64,000 bases of DNA, from the NCBI GenBank assembly GCA_002431355.1, contig DJEQ01000041.1, forward strand, positions 41,220 through 105,219. Reading direction: 5' to 3'. Below, piece after piece: positions 1-8,465 of this stretch (position 1 is its first letter; every line of letters starts with the position of its first letter). Source of the stretch: Oribacterium sp. UBA5894 (GTDB lineage: Bacteria > Bacillota > Clostridia > Lachnospirales > Lachnospiraceae). A program made the position numbers and the translations under genes. The notes under the pieces were generated by a model. It did no database searches. It had not been told where the DNA came from and saw only the letters and a list, made by a program, of their open reading frames with translations.

Positions 1-8
1 CTGTATAG

Positions 9-43
9 AAAAAGAACGGTTCACCCTGCGATGAACCGTTCTT
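9..43 (-). terminator. Intrinsic terminator of the DUF6465 gene
   Basis: A perfect 12-bp inverted repeat (12-23 and 32-43) with an 8-nt loop is followed on the minus strand by a run of U (A-run at 9-13 on the plus strand). It lies just past the stop codon at 57, as expected for a rho-independent terminator. Confidence 0.9.
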
Positions 44-56
44 CTCGATTTGTCAA

Positions 57-497
57 TCAGAGGTTAATTCTGTACTCTGGCTTTCCTTCCCCATCTACGG
101 TAAAGTATGCTGCCTTATCGTTGACATTTACATATACCTTTACGTCCTGGACGTCCTTCTTGATTCCTTCTGCAGCCTTTACTGCATCTGCAAGAATCTT
201 TTCCGGATCATAATCCTGACCATCAATCTGTAATGTAAGTGCGGATTTCACTGCTACCTTCTTTTCAACCGGCTTCTTTTCTGCTGTCTTCTTCTCTACT
301 GTCTTCTTCACTGGAGCTGATTTCTTCTCTGGAGCTGTTGCCTGCTTTACTGCCTTCTCCTTTAAGCTTTCCTTCACTGGAGCAGCCTTCTTCTCAACGG
401 CTTTTGCAGTCTCTGCTACAGCCTTCTTGATCTCTGCGAAAGACTCTTTGAGAGCTGCATCCTTCTTTACTTCTGTAGCCTTGCTTTTCTTCTCCAT
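57..497 (-). CDS. Lysine/alanine-rich DUF6465 family protein
   Basis: A 146-residue protein of unknown function. Roughly the first 80 residues are very rich in Lys, Ala, Glu and Pro, with irregular repeats of the VEKK/PVKK type, and are probably disordered and basic. The last 60 residues (starting near LTLQIDGQDYDPEK) form a small globular domain that I recognise as resembling DUF6465, a family largely confined to Lachnospiraceae. There is no signal peptide or membrane segment. An AAGGAG ribosome site sits 8 nt before the ATG. It is a single-gene unit with a consensus promoter and its own terminator, which suggests high expression. The histone-like tail hints at nucleic-acid or polyanion binding, but that is inference only. 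Confidence 0.75.
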   Translation of the reverse strand: MEKKSKATEVKKDAALKESFAEIKKAVAETAKAVEKKAAPVKESLKEKAVKQATAPEKKSAPVKKTVEKKTAEKKPVEKKVAVKSALTLQIDGQDYDPEKILADAVKAAEGIKKDVQDVKVYVNVNDKAAYFTVDGEGKPEYRINL

Positions 498-545
498 TTA
501 ACATTCTCCTTCTAAATTCATTAAATAAATATTTAATTTCTATGA

Positions 546-574
546 ATTATATTTCGTACAATTTCATTTGTCAA
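546..574 (-). promoter_or_regulatory. Consensus sigma-A promoter of the DUF6465 gene
   Basis: On the minus strand, TTGACA (569-574) and TATAAT (546-551) are separated by exactly 17 nt. Both hexamers match the consensus perfectly. The start codon is about 50 nt downstream. This is the strongest-looking promoter in the window. Confidence 0.88.
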
Positions 575-664
575 TGTCTTCACATGGATGAAGCGTCGTC
601 CAGGTATGGTTTTTGCAGAAATCTTATATCTTTTCAGCTCCTGCACGCATTTCTTTAGATATCT

Positions 665-1789
665 TTATAAGAAAGAAATCAGTATCCGATAGAGTTCCTG
701 TATCGACTGGATCATCTTGCGGAAAGCTCCATAGCGATAGAAGCACATGACAAGCATACCGACAGGTACAGCAAATATTAGACCCGCAAATCCGTAGAAA
801 CGATAGCCCAGGTACATAAACAGGATGGTAAGGAAGGGCGACAGCCCCATGGTCTCACCCATGATTTTCGGCTGCATGAACTGGCGCACGATCTGTGTGA
901 GGGCATAAATCACCGCAAGCCACATGGCCTGCCACGGATTTCCGCTCAGGAGATCTACAAGAATCCATGGCCACAGAATAAAGCCGACGCCCAGCATCGG
1001 AAGGAAGTCCAGAAAAGCGGTCAATGCAGCAATCGGTAGTGCATAGCGGATGTGCAACAGCAGAAAACCGATGCAGAGTACGGAAAAAACAACAAACATG
1101 ATCTTGAACTGTGCAAGCAACCAGCCCTGAAAAATCTTCTGAATATCCGCTTTTAAAAGATGAATATAATGCAAAAACTCTTTTGGAATCCAGCTCTTTA
1201 CGGTGTCAACATAGCGCTCTCCATCTTTACAGAAGCAGTATGACGAAAAGATCGTAACCACAGCATATACCAGAAGATTCGGGATGCTTCGTACGGCACT
1301 GATGGAGACATTGGCAAGCGGTGCAGAAAATTTAGTGGCAAAGGAAAGCAGCGTATCCTCCAGACTGCTGTTCAGCTGATCGAGGTTCATGAGCGCTGTA
1401 CCCTCTCCCGCTTTTCCAGGCAGTCGCTGAAGCAGATCCGGATGGGCTTCAATGAGGCCATGAAGACAGGTCGTGAAGCTATGAATCATATCCGGAAGCC
1501 CCTTGATCACATCGGCGCAGACATGGATCATGAGATGAATACAGAGATACAGCAGACCGCCGATCAGTATGAGAAGAAGAATAATGATGAAAACGGAGGC
1601 ATGCTGGCGCTCCAGAAGCCTGGTTCTGGTATTGAGGAAACGGATCAGTGGATTCGCAATGAATGCAATGAGGGCACCAATCACAAAGGGGATGAAGAAA
1701 AGAAACATCCGCGGAACGAGAAGTATGGTGAGGACCAGGGCCAGAATCGGTACCACAATGTTTAAAATCAGCTGTATAATGCGCTTCAT
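665..1789 (-). CDS. AI-2E family transporter (YtvI/PerM-type membrane protein)
   Basis: A 374-residue polytopic membrane protein of the AI-2E exporter (UPF0118) family. It has paired N-terminal helices (residues 7-30 and 32-50), a third helix near 65-90, a soluble central part, and a C-terminal cluster of helices ending in the family-typical stretch around GYRFYGFAGLIFAVPVG. Family members include the E. coli AI-2 exporter TqsA, sodium/proton antiporters and sporulation proteins of the YtvI type, so the substrate cannot be predicted. Its start overlaps the stop of the upstream polymerase-like gene by 4 nt (ATGA), so it is the last gene of the cdaA operon. Confidence 0.85.
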   Translation of the reverse strand: MKRIIQLILNIVVPILALVLTILLVPRMFLFFIPFVIGALIAFIANPLIRFLNTRTRLLERQHASVFIIILLLILIGGLLYLCIHLMIHVCADVIKGLPDMIHSFTTCLHGLIEAHPDLLQRLPGKAGEGTALMNLDQLNSSLEDTLLSFATKFSAPLANVSISAVRSIPNLLVYAVVTIFSSYCFCKDGERYVDTVKSWIPKEFLHYIHLLKADIQKIFQGWLLAQFKIMFVVFSVLCIGFLLLHIRYALPIAALTAFLDFLPMLGVGFILWPWILVDLLSGNPWQAMWLAVIYALTQIVRQFMQPKIMGETMGLSPFLTILFMYLGYRFYGFAGLIFAVPVGMLVMCFYRYGAFRKMIQSIQELYRILISFL

Positions 1790-3132
1790 TTTTTACACTC
1801 CTTTTTTCTGTAAAACGCATAGGCAAGATACAGGATAAAACTTACGCCAAGGTAGAACCAGGTAGCCGGGTTACTGAACCAGGTCGTAAAAAAGGAAACG
1901 GTAAAGTAAAAGGCCAGCTGGGCATAGAGAAGCTTTGCAAACGGGTTCTGTTCTTTCTGATGTGCCCACGATACACAGCCTACCACCAGGCCTAATACGA
2001 ATGCAAAAAGTACAATGCCAAAAAGGCCAAAATCATACCACGCATCATACAGCATGGTTACCGTCGTAAGCTCCGCCTTCGTCACATACAGTGGGAAGCC
2101 GGTGGCAAGCGCAGGAATGAAGAATTTGAGTCCAGTCAGGGTCACAAAGGGATAGAGCATGCGAAGTCCATGGGCATGGGTTTCCAGCTGCTGTGTCATT
2201 ACATTGAAATTATCGTAATTATTTGCAATGTACATGTAGGGCTGTGTAATGAAAATCGGTGTCGTCGGATTTTTCATTTCGAAGATACTGTTCAGGTATT
2301 CGACAGAATGGGCACGCTCGATCGTAATGAATACATACGCAGAAATCATGAGGATAAGGAGAACGAGAAGCTGCCACCATGTATACTGCCGTCCAGACAG
2401 AATCGTCACAAATATCGCCAGAATGACTGCAAAGAGGAACTGAAAGCGCGATACCATGAACACAGTAAGAAGTAAAGGAAGAAGAATCCCTAGAATGGAC
2501 AGCAGATCCGGTGCTTTCGCATGGCGACGGCGCTCTTCGATATAAAGCATGGAAATCGATGGGATCAGCACCGCCAGTGTCGTCACATAATGGACGCCCT
2601 TTACATGAAAGCAGCTGTAGGCATGTGGCATATCATGGGTAAACAGGGGTACAAATCCGAGCTTCCAGGCTTCGAAGAAAAAAGCGCCCCAGCTAAGAAG
2701 AAGCAGTATGGAGAGGCTCCATTTAAAAAAAGTATCTGCCTGTGCAGATGGAGCTCTGCAGATCTCAGACTTCTTCTGCGATGGGCTCTTATGCATGTCC
2801 TCGACCCATTCAGCCGTCAAATCAAAGATGAGGTAAAAGAGATAGAAGGAAAGCCACGTTTCCAGTGTCCAATCTGTGCTCAGCCGACTAAGCTGAAAGC
2901 GTGCAATCCCCTCGCCACCCAGAAGGCCCAGGGCAAGCAGTCCACGTAAATTGAGGGCTTCACTGGAGCGCCTGTATTCCATATGATATAAAAAGGCAGC
3001 AGCGCCAATCAGAGCAAGCCCGGACAGGGCGGGAGATCCCGCCTCTCCAAGCAGAAAGCTCATGATATACACTGCTGTATAGATTCCAAGTCTACGTACG
3101 TTGGTTTTCATACTGATGCTGCTGTTCTCCAT
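1786..3132 (-). CDS. Probable oligosaccharide repeat-unit polymerase (Wzy-like membrane protein)
   Basis: A 448-residue protein with about 11-12 predicted membrane helices and one larger extracellular loop around residues 280-340, the layout of Wzy-type O-antigen or capsule polymerases. Conservation in this family is low, so the call rests on topology and general resemblance rather than on a catalytic motif. The ATG overlaps the stop of the ybbR-like gene (TAATG) and its own stop overlaps the next gene by 4 nt, so it is translationally coupled in the cdaA operon. No glycosyltransferase genes are nearby, which weakens a dedicated capsule role. Confidence 0.5.
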   Translation of the reverse strand: MENSSISMKTNVRRLGIYTAVYIMSFLLGEAGSPALSGLALIGAAAFLYHMEYRRSSEALNLRGLLALGLLGGEGIARFQLSRLSTDWTLETWLSFYLFYLIFDLTAEWVEDMHKSPSQKKSEICRAPSAQADTFFKWSLSILLLLSWGAFFFEAWKLGFVPLFTHDMPHAYSCFHVKGVHYVTTLAVLIPSISMLYIEERRRHAKAPDLLSILGILLPLLLTVFMVSRFQFLFAVILAIFVTILSGRQYTWWQLLVLLILMISAYVFITIERAHSVEYLNSIFEMKNPTTPIFITQPYMYIANNYDNFNVMTQQLETHAHGLRMLYPFVTLTGLKFFIPALATGFPLYVTKAELTTVTMLYDAWYDFGLFGIVLFAFVLGLVVGCVSWAHQKEQNPFAKLLYAQLAFYFTVSFFTTWFSNPATWFYLGVSFILYLAYAFYRKKECKK

Positions 3133-4292
3133 TAATGCGTCCCCTGACTCAGCAGGGTTTCCTCATGCGTAGAGCTCGTCTCATGGGTAGCTGCACCTGC
3201 TTCTGTGCTGCTTTCCTCTGCACTGCTTTCCGGTGCATTCGTCTCACTTTCTGCGTCATGACTTCCACTCTGCGTGGTGGACGACGCAGAGGAGGCATCT
3301 GTATTCCCATCACTCTCAGAAAGGGCTTCTGTTTCCGGAATTTTCTCTATGCGTACGGTGACATTGACTTCCGCATCCTGTCCATCTGCCAGCTCTACAC
3401 CTGCAGGCAGGTACTGCGTAAGATCGAAGCTCACTGTTTTCGTCCCTGTTGCACCACTGATGTCGATCTTCGGAAGCTCAAAGACCGTCATGCCATCGAT
3501 GATATAGGTGGAAGCCGCCAGCTCTACACTGGCAGGGGATACCGCAGTGGATTCATACTGATAGCCGGCTGCCGGTGTACCCGTGACACTGGAAAGAAGG
3601 TTCACGGATTTTTCCTTATACAGCGTGACTGCATAGTGAATCGCACTGGTGGAAGCACTGACATTTTTTAAATCATAGAGCTCATTGCCGTTTGCATCAT
3701 AGTATACAAGATCCGATACGCCATCCTCATTTTGAGAGATCCCCTCCACATTGATATTGATGCCGACCGAGGATACACGCCCGATTTCAGACTCCGGACC
3801 ACTGAGATAGACATATTCCGGGCTCATGATCACGCTGGAAACCTTATATCCGTTTTTCGGCGTTCCGGTCAGCGTATGCTTGATCTCAAATTTTTTCTCC
3901 TGAATGTTTTCAATAATAACGCGTGTGACGGTTGGGCGCACTGTCACATCACCTATAAGTTCATCTTTATCATTCAGTACATCAACATAAATGGGTACAG
4001 AGCCCGTGATACTGTAGTCCTTTAAATCAACATAGGCATGAAAATCAGATGCGCTGATCATGGAGCGGCTGTTTGTACGAACGCTGTAGCTCACGGTCAC
4101 ACTGGTGCGATCGATTTCCCAGGATTTATTCTGTGATTCAAACGCGGACTGGTTTTCTACTTCGAGTGGTACGGTCTTTGTATCGGTTACCTCCGGATGA
4201 GATACATTGACAACCAGAAGCCAGAGGAGAAGGGCAATGAGCAGACTCAGCACTTTCAGCCATAGATTATCTGTAAAGAAACGTTTCATCAT
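3132..4292 (-). CDS. cdaR: YbbR-domain protein, probable regulator of CdaA
   Basis: A 386-residue protein anchored by one N-terminal membrane helix (residues about 10-29, rich in Leu) and followed by about three extracytoplasmic YbbR repeats (roughly 35-120, 125-215 and 220-315). The last 70 residues are a low-complexity Ser/Thr/Glu tail. In Bacillus and Listeria the YbbR protein CdaR binds the diadenylate cyclase CdaA and tunes c-di-AMP synthesis. The gene starts inside the cdaA stop (ATGA), matching the conserved cdaA-cdaR order. The Ser/Glu-rich tail, absent from most short CdaR proteins, may lie in the cell wall. Confidence 0.85.
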   Translation of the reverse strand: MMKRFFTDNLWLKVLSLLIALLLWLLVVNVSHPEVTDTKTVPLEVENQSAFESQNKSWEIDRTSVTVSYSVRTNSRSMISASDFHAYVDLKDYSITGSVPIYVDVLNDKDELIGDVTVRPTVTRVIIENIQEKKFEIKHTLTGTPKNGYKVSSVIMSPEYVYLSGPESEIGRVSSVGININVEGISQNEDGVSDLVYYDANGNELYDLKNVSASTSAIHYAVTLYKEKSVNLLSSVTGTPAAGYQYESTAVSPASVELAASTYIIDGMTVFELPKIDISGATGTKTVSFDLTQYLPAGVELADGQDAEVNVTVRIEKIPETEALSESDGNTDASSASSTTQSGSHDAESETNAPESSAEESSTEAGAATHETSSTHEETLLSQGTH

Positions 4293-5152
4293 TCCCGGCT
4301 TTCCTTTCGGTTTGTATGGAAGATTCGAAGGAAGGCATTCTTATCTTCCGTCTTCTGCTCTCTGGTCGGAATCATGGCGCGAAGAGCCTCTGCATCCTGC
4401 GCCCGCTGAAGCTTTCCATGAGCAGCGACCGACACACGTCCGGTTTCCTCCGAAACCACAATGGTCACTGCATCGCTTGTTTCCGAAATCCCCAGTGCGG
4501 CACGGTGACGTGTTCCAAAGTCCTTTGAAATATCCGCATCCGAAAGCGGCAGGTAGCAGGTCGCCGCCGTCACTGTGTCACCAACAATTGTTACCGCACC
4601 ATCATGAAGTGGCGTGTTTTTTTCAAAGATATTGATGAGAAGTGCAGACGAAACAATTCCGTTAATACGAATGCCTGTATCTTCGATTTCCTTGAGCGAC
4701 TGATTCTCCTTGATAACGATGAGTGCACCGGTCTTTTTCTTTGCCATTTCAAAGGTCGCACGAATAATTTCGTCTATGGTGTGCGTACTGGCGTCAGCGG
4801 CTCCATTATCCGGAATCAGGTTTGTGATAAAGTTTCGACTGCCCAGCTGCTCAAGGGCCTTTCGAAGTTCTGGCTGAAAGATGACCACCGTAGCAATAAT
4901 CGCTGCGGTTGAAATGCGTTCAATCAGCCACATGATCGTCGTCAGCTGAAGGATGGCGGCGGCTGTAATAAAGGCTGCAATAACAAGGAGGCCCTTCAGG
5001 AGCTCCCAGGCTCTCGTATTTTTGATCCAGAGCAGGAACTCATAGACGAGTACTGCGAGGATGATGATCTCGAGAATATTGGTATAGCCAATGGGTGGCA
5101 GCAGGCTCACCCAGCTTTTCATTTTGTCCATCATACCTGACATTCGATTCAT
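4289..5152 (-). CDS. cdaA: Diadenylate cyclase CdaA
   Basis: A 287-residue membrane enzyme that makes c-di-AMP from two ATP. Three N-terminal helices (about 25-92) precede the DAC (DisA_N) domain (about 95-250). The catalytic signatures are visible: DGA in LHDGAVTI at 184-186, the RHR motif in GTRHRAALGISE at 215-217, and SEETG at 234-238. The N-terminus MNRMSGMMDK is slightly longer than usual. It overlaps the preceding membrane-protein gene by 4 nt and the ybbR-like gene by 4 nt. The usual third partner of this operon, glmM, is not in the window. Confidence 0.95.
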   Translation of the reverse strand: MNRMSGMMDKMKSWVSLLPPIGYTNILEIIILAVLVYEFLLWIKNTRAWELLKGLLVIAAFITAAAILQLTTIMWLIERISTAAIIATVVIFQPELRKALEQLGSRNFITNLIPDNGAADASTHTIDEIIRATFEMAKKKTGALIVIKENQSLKEIEDTGIRINGIVSSALLINIFEKNTPLHDGAVTIVGDTVTAATCYLPLSDADISKDFGTRHRAALGISETSDAVTIVVSEETGRVSVAAHGKLQRAQDAEALRAMIPTREQKTEDKNAFLRIFHTNRKESRE

Positions 5153-6051
5153 TCCTCATTTCTTGCTTTTAACTTCGGAACTGCCTTTACATCATAAAAA
5201 TAATCATCGTCTTCAAAATGAAGCCGTTCGGTGCCCCTGTAATCCGCGCCGTGGAAGGCCAATGCATACAGGAAAGAAATCACGAGAGACAGAAAAAGGC
5301 TTACAAGTGTACTGCCAAGGGAAAAGGCAACACCCATACGCGCTGCTCCTGCGGCAGATACGAGTAAAACAGAGCCAAGACCGATGAACAGTGCCACACT
5401 CCAGTTATACGAAAAGTCCAGCTGATGAAGAATGAAAACCAGCAAAATGCAGACAGCAAAGGCCATGATGGAAATAAGCATGGCAGCATTCTGAAAATAT
5501 CCCTCAAACAGGGAAACATAGGCACTCAGCATGGCGCTCAGATCCTCTGTGGATGAAAGAACACTGATTTCACTTGCTGCATACTGAATCAGATAGTACG
5601 CCATCACTCCGATGGATACCGGGACGATGGACATCAGCCCAAGGCTAAGTCCCGCAATCGCCGGAATAACATATGGAATATGCAGGTAAAAAAACAGTGG
5701 AATGAGCGCAATGAGGATGCCGTGGCCAGCCCGAAATGCAGATTGCACCAGTGCGAGAAGGAGAATCACAAAAGCTGAAAGAAGGCAAAGCCCCATCGAG
5801 AGTCCGTAGGCATTTCCGAGCACAAAAAGTCCAGAGAACACCGTAATGGCTGTCCATGGCAAAAATGAGCAGAGTGCTGCGGCTGCGATGACAATCAGAA
5901 GACTTCCAAACATTGTACCGGAAGGAAGCTGAAGATGAATCATAAAAAAGCAGAGAAAGCCTGTCAATGCCTTCAGTAGCGGTGTGACCCAATATTCATT
6001 CTTTGTATAGAACTGCTGCAATGCTTCTTTTACTTCAATCAGCTGTGTCAT
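5149..6051 (-). CDS. Uncharacterised polytopic membrane protein upstream of cdaA
   Basis: A 300-residue protein with about 8-9 hydrophobic helices in two blocks (residues 25-165 and 195-270) separated by a short soluble piece with a Ser/Glu cluster near 165-180, and an acidic, Tyr-rich C-terminus (near HFEDDDYFYDV). I do not recognise the family. It has a GAGGTAG ribosome site, and its stop overlaps the cdaA start, so expression of the two is coupled. The position suggests a role with CdaA/YbbR at the membrane, perhaps in envelope or osmotic homeostasis; this is inference from context only. Confidence 0.6.
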   Translation of the reverse strand: MTQLIEVKEALQQFYTKNEYWVTPLLKALTGFLCFFMIHLQLPSGTMFGSLLIVIAAAALCSFLPWTAITVFSGLFVLGNAYGLSMGLCLLSAFVILLLALVQSAFRAGHGILIALIPLFFYLHIPYVIPAIAGLSLGLMSIVPVSIGVMAYYLIQYAASEISVLSSTEDLSAMLSAYVSLFEGYFQNAAMLISIMAFAVCILLVFILHQLDFSYNWSVALFIGLGSVLLVSAAGAARMGVAFSLGSTLVSLFLSLVISFLYALAFHGADYRGTERLHFEDDDYFYDVKAVPKLKARNEE

Positions 6052-6064
6052 TGTGTTTTCTACC

Positions 6065-6763
6065 TCATTGTTTTTTCTTGATTCTCATGAGCTGAATACC
6101 ATCGTCGGAAGAATGTGTTTCATTCGGGAGAAGCTGCTCGTCCGTCACCGGATCATCAAGCCACCCCTCCTCTGGTGTCACCGGATCATCGAGCCACTCC
6201 TCTTCTTCTCCAGCCGAGTCGTCAGGCCATGCCGTATTCCTCTCTGCGGATGCAGGGGCGCTTACGAAAGTGCTTTTTACGTTTTCTTCTGTTACCGGGT
6301 TCGCTGACGTTGTCAGATTCACTGCCTGCTTCTCTGAAGGGGACGCTTCTGCCACTGGAGCAGGTGCTGCACCATGGTCTGCCTCCTCCATCTGCAGGAG
6401 CTTGTCCAGCTTCGCCATATAGTACAGGCTTTTCCGGTGCAGCTCATCATACGTTCGCGCATAACGAACATAGGTAAAAAGCAGCATCGCAGCCAGGCCA
6501 AGTACATACAGGAAGAGAAGGACACGAGCAGCGGCTGTAATGAACGGAATATTCAGGTGCATCAGAAGATTTTCCGTGTCCATCACCAGAACGAGTCCGA
6601 CCAGCAGCAAAAAGCACAGCGTATAATGAACCAGCGCGCCGAACACCTTTCGGGAAATATAATCTCCTTTAAAATAGCTACTTACTTCCCGTATGGCCTT
6701 GCCTTCCTTTTTATCATACATCGAAAGCTTCGTCATGAGGCGAATTTTCTCAACATTCAGCAT
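6065..6763 (-). CDS. Hypothetical membrane protein with acidic duplicated tail
   Basis: A 232-residue protein of unknown function. A basic N-terminus (about 1-40) is followed by two membrane helices (about 46-66 and 78-100), a short helical linker and a long acidic C-terminal tail. In the tail WLDDPVT occurs twice, 11 residues apart, reflecting an imperfect 33-bp tandem duplication in the DNA. The gene lies 3 nt after the TPR gene and 13 nt before the next membrane-protein gene, in the middle of the cdaA operon. The tail could be a docking region for a partner. Confidence 0.6.
   Translation of the reverse strand: MLNVEKIRLMTKLSMYDKKEGKAIREVSSYFKGDYISRKVFGALVHYTLCFLLLVGLVLVMDTENLLMHLNIPFITAAARVLLFLYVLGLAAMLLFTYVRYARTYDELHRKSLYYMAKLDKLLQMEEADHGAAPAPVAEASPSEKQAVNLTTSANPVTEENVKSTFVSAPASAERNTAWPDDSAGEEEEWLDDPVTPEEGWLDDPVTDEQLLPNETHSSDDGIQLMRIKKKQ
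6144..6197. repeat. Imperfect 33-bp tandem duplication inside a coding region
   Basis: A 21-nt unit at 6144-6164 recurs at 6177-6197 with one mismatch, a period of 33 bp (11 codons). It encodes the two WLDDPVT segments in the tail of the 6065-6763 protein. Confidence 0.75.
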
Positions 6764-6766
6764 GAA

Positions 6767-8068
6767 TCAATACCCTCTTGCTTGTCTCGCACGCTCAGCG
6801 TACGGGGATTCCGGATGCGTTCCGATTATTTCATCAAATAATGTATTTGCTTCGTCTGTTCGGCCAAGTGACTGGTAGAGACGCGCAAGCAGATACATGT
6901 TTTCGGGTTCCTTTCGAATGGCCAGACTCAGCGTATACAGCTCCACTGCCTCATCGGTACTGCCACTGTTCCAGTCTGTGGTTGCCTGATCTGCGAGCTC
7001 CTGATAGATGGAGCCCTCCATTTCCGTCTTGATGCTCTCCAGCTGCTGCAGCATGGTCGCATCACTGATACTGCTCTGGTCAAGGCCTGTATACAGCTTC
7101 GCTGCCTGTACGGTATCGCCATTATTTAAGGCTGAACGGATCTGATTCAGCGCCTGATACTGTCCCATAAAGGAAGCATTGGCATTTTCAAACTGAGAAA
7201 CCTGATCGGAAGCTTCCTGATACTGTGATTCCAGTGTGTCATAGGACTGCTTCAGCTCATTGTACTGACGGTTGGATGCATCCAGCTTTTCGGTATAGCT
7301 GATGAGCTCTCGATTATTGGATGCGTTCAGCGCCTTGGTTTTCGCCGGCATAATCAGAAGGTAAAAGGCCAAAAGCGCAAGAATGACACCCACAAAAATA
7401 TATCCGATGACCATCCATGGTGATACCTGCTTCACCTCCTGTGGAATCAGAACATCATCATCCGTCATCTTTCGATGGGAGAAGGCATTTTTCAAGCGGC
7501 TCTGCTCTACTTCCTTTCGTCCTGTATTATGCTTTACCTCGTCCATCAGTACAAGTGCCTTCGGATTATTACGATCAATCTTCAATACAAGATAGAGGCT
7601 GCGCCCGGCTTTTACCCAGTCTTCTCTCTTCATATATAAAAGAGCCAGCAGAATATGGGCCTTGATATAATTTGGGCTGTCCTGAATCACCTGATTCAAC
7701 TGCATGATGGCGAGATCTTCGTTGTTATTCTGTGCGTAGTCCAGGGCCTGATTATAGCGCTTGACATTATCCGAGCAGATCCGCAGAATGGCTGGCTTTC
7801 GCTGAACCTCATCAAGGTAATGATCAGCCACATTATTATCTGGCAGAAGGTTCATGCTGATGACCCACTGCACCAGGGCATCCGCCGTTTCTCCGCATTC
7901 AAAGAAGATCAGCCCAAGAAGATTTCGAGCGTCCTTCTGATATTTATCAAATACAAGAGCCTTCTTCAGCAGCTCTGCCGCACCACTCAGATCGCGAAGA
8001 CGTGCACGCTCCAGCCCGAGGTTATAGTAGCAGTTTGCAATCTGCTCCAGTGTTACATCATATTTCAT
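6767..8068 (-). CDS. Membrane-anchored TPR protein
   Basis: A 433-residue protein with TPR-like helical repeats at the N-terminus (about 8-80 and 110-180), one membrane helix (about 218-238), a coiled-coil region (about 245-295) and a second TPR set (about 300-430). The topology puts one TPR set in the cytoplasm and the other outside, or the reverse. Such proteins are scaffolds rather than enzymes. It overlaps the preceding small gene by 4 nt and is followed after 3 nt by the next membrane-protein gene. A link to cell-envelope assembly is plausible from the operon but not proven. Confidence 0.7.
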   Translation of the reverse strand: MKYDVTLEQIANCYYNLGLERARLRDLSGAAELLKKALVFDKYQKDARNLLGLIFFECGETADALVQWVISMNLLPDNNVADHYLDEVQRKPAILRICSDNVKRYNQALDYAQNNNEDLAIMQLNQVIQDSPNYIKAHILLALLYMKREDWVKAGRSLYLVLKIDRNNPKALVLMDEVKHNTGRKEVEQSRLKNAFSHRKMTDDDVLIPQEVKQVSPWMVIGYIFVGVILALLAFYLLIMPAKTKALNASNNRELISYTEKLDASNRQYNELKQSYDTLESQYQEASDQVSQFENANASFMGQYQALNQIRSALNNGDTVQAAKLYTGLDQSSISDATMLQQLESIKTEMEGSIYQELADQATTDWNSGSTDEAVELYTLSLAIRKEPENMYLLARLYQSLGRTDEANTLFDEIIGTHPESPYAERARQARGY

Positions 8069-8226
8069 CTGACACGCTCATCCTTTTTCTGTCCGATTGC
8101 CTCTTCAATCAGACCTGTCATGATATCGTTCATATCTGTCAGATCTACCTTGACAATGGCATCTTCAATCTGATCGACATCCAGGCTTGGCTTAAAGCGT
8201 TTGATTTCTTCTTCGTAATTAATCAT
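8065..8226 (-). CDS. Small acidic protein, first gene of the cdaA operon
   Basis: A 53-residue acidic, helical protein beginning MINYEEEIKRFKPSLDV. I chose the ATG at 8226; an in-frame TTG at 8280 would add 18 residues but lacks a better ribosome site. The upstream GGACGGAC is only a fair Shine-Dalgarno. No family recognised. The stop overlaps the TPR gene start by 4 nt (ATGA), which argues that it is really translated and coupled. Confidence 0.5.
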   Translation of the reverse strand: MINYEEEIKRFKPSLDVDQIEDAIVKVDLTDMNDIMTGLIEEAIGQKKDERVR

Positions 8227-8271
8227 TGTATTTCTGTCCGTCCATTCGTCTACTTGAAGTGATGCCTTTGC

Positions 8272-8300
8272 TTGACACAAAGGAAAGCAGTCGCTAGAAT
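8272..8300 (+). promoter_or_regulatory. Sigma-A promoter for the small multidrug export gene
   Basis: TTGACA at 8272-8277 and TAGAAT at 8295-8300 on the plus strand, spaced 17 nt. The predicted start near 8307 leaves a leader of about 160 nt before the ATG at 8466. The leader can form local hairpins, for example TGCTGA/TCAGCA (8331-8355) and GGAGT/ACTCC (8361-8373). Confidence 0.65.
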
Positions 8301-8380
8301 CGGCTTTGTGCCAGGAAGCGGTTCGGCCTATGCTGACGACTGTCGCGTTTCAGCATCTGCAGGAGTAAGACTCCAGAATG

Positions 8381-8409
8381 CATATAACGCCATTCAAATC
8401 ATCAGTTAA
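8381..8409 (-). promoter_or_regulatory. Possible promoter of the cdaA operon
   Basis: Minus-strand TTAACT (8404-8409) and TATATG (8381-8386) spaced 17 nt. Both are imperfect matches, but this is the best candidate between the divergent genes and would give a leader of roughly 150 nt. Confidence 0.35.
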
Positions 8410-8465
8410 GTCTATCACATTCCCCATAGGCATTCAAGAAAACTACATTACGAGATTATTAGGAA

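Noticed and set aside
1786..3132. Capsule or O-antigen locus
   Set aside because: Only one Wzy-like protein is present, with no glycosyltransferases, flippase or sugar-nucleotide genes nearby.
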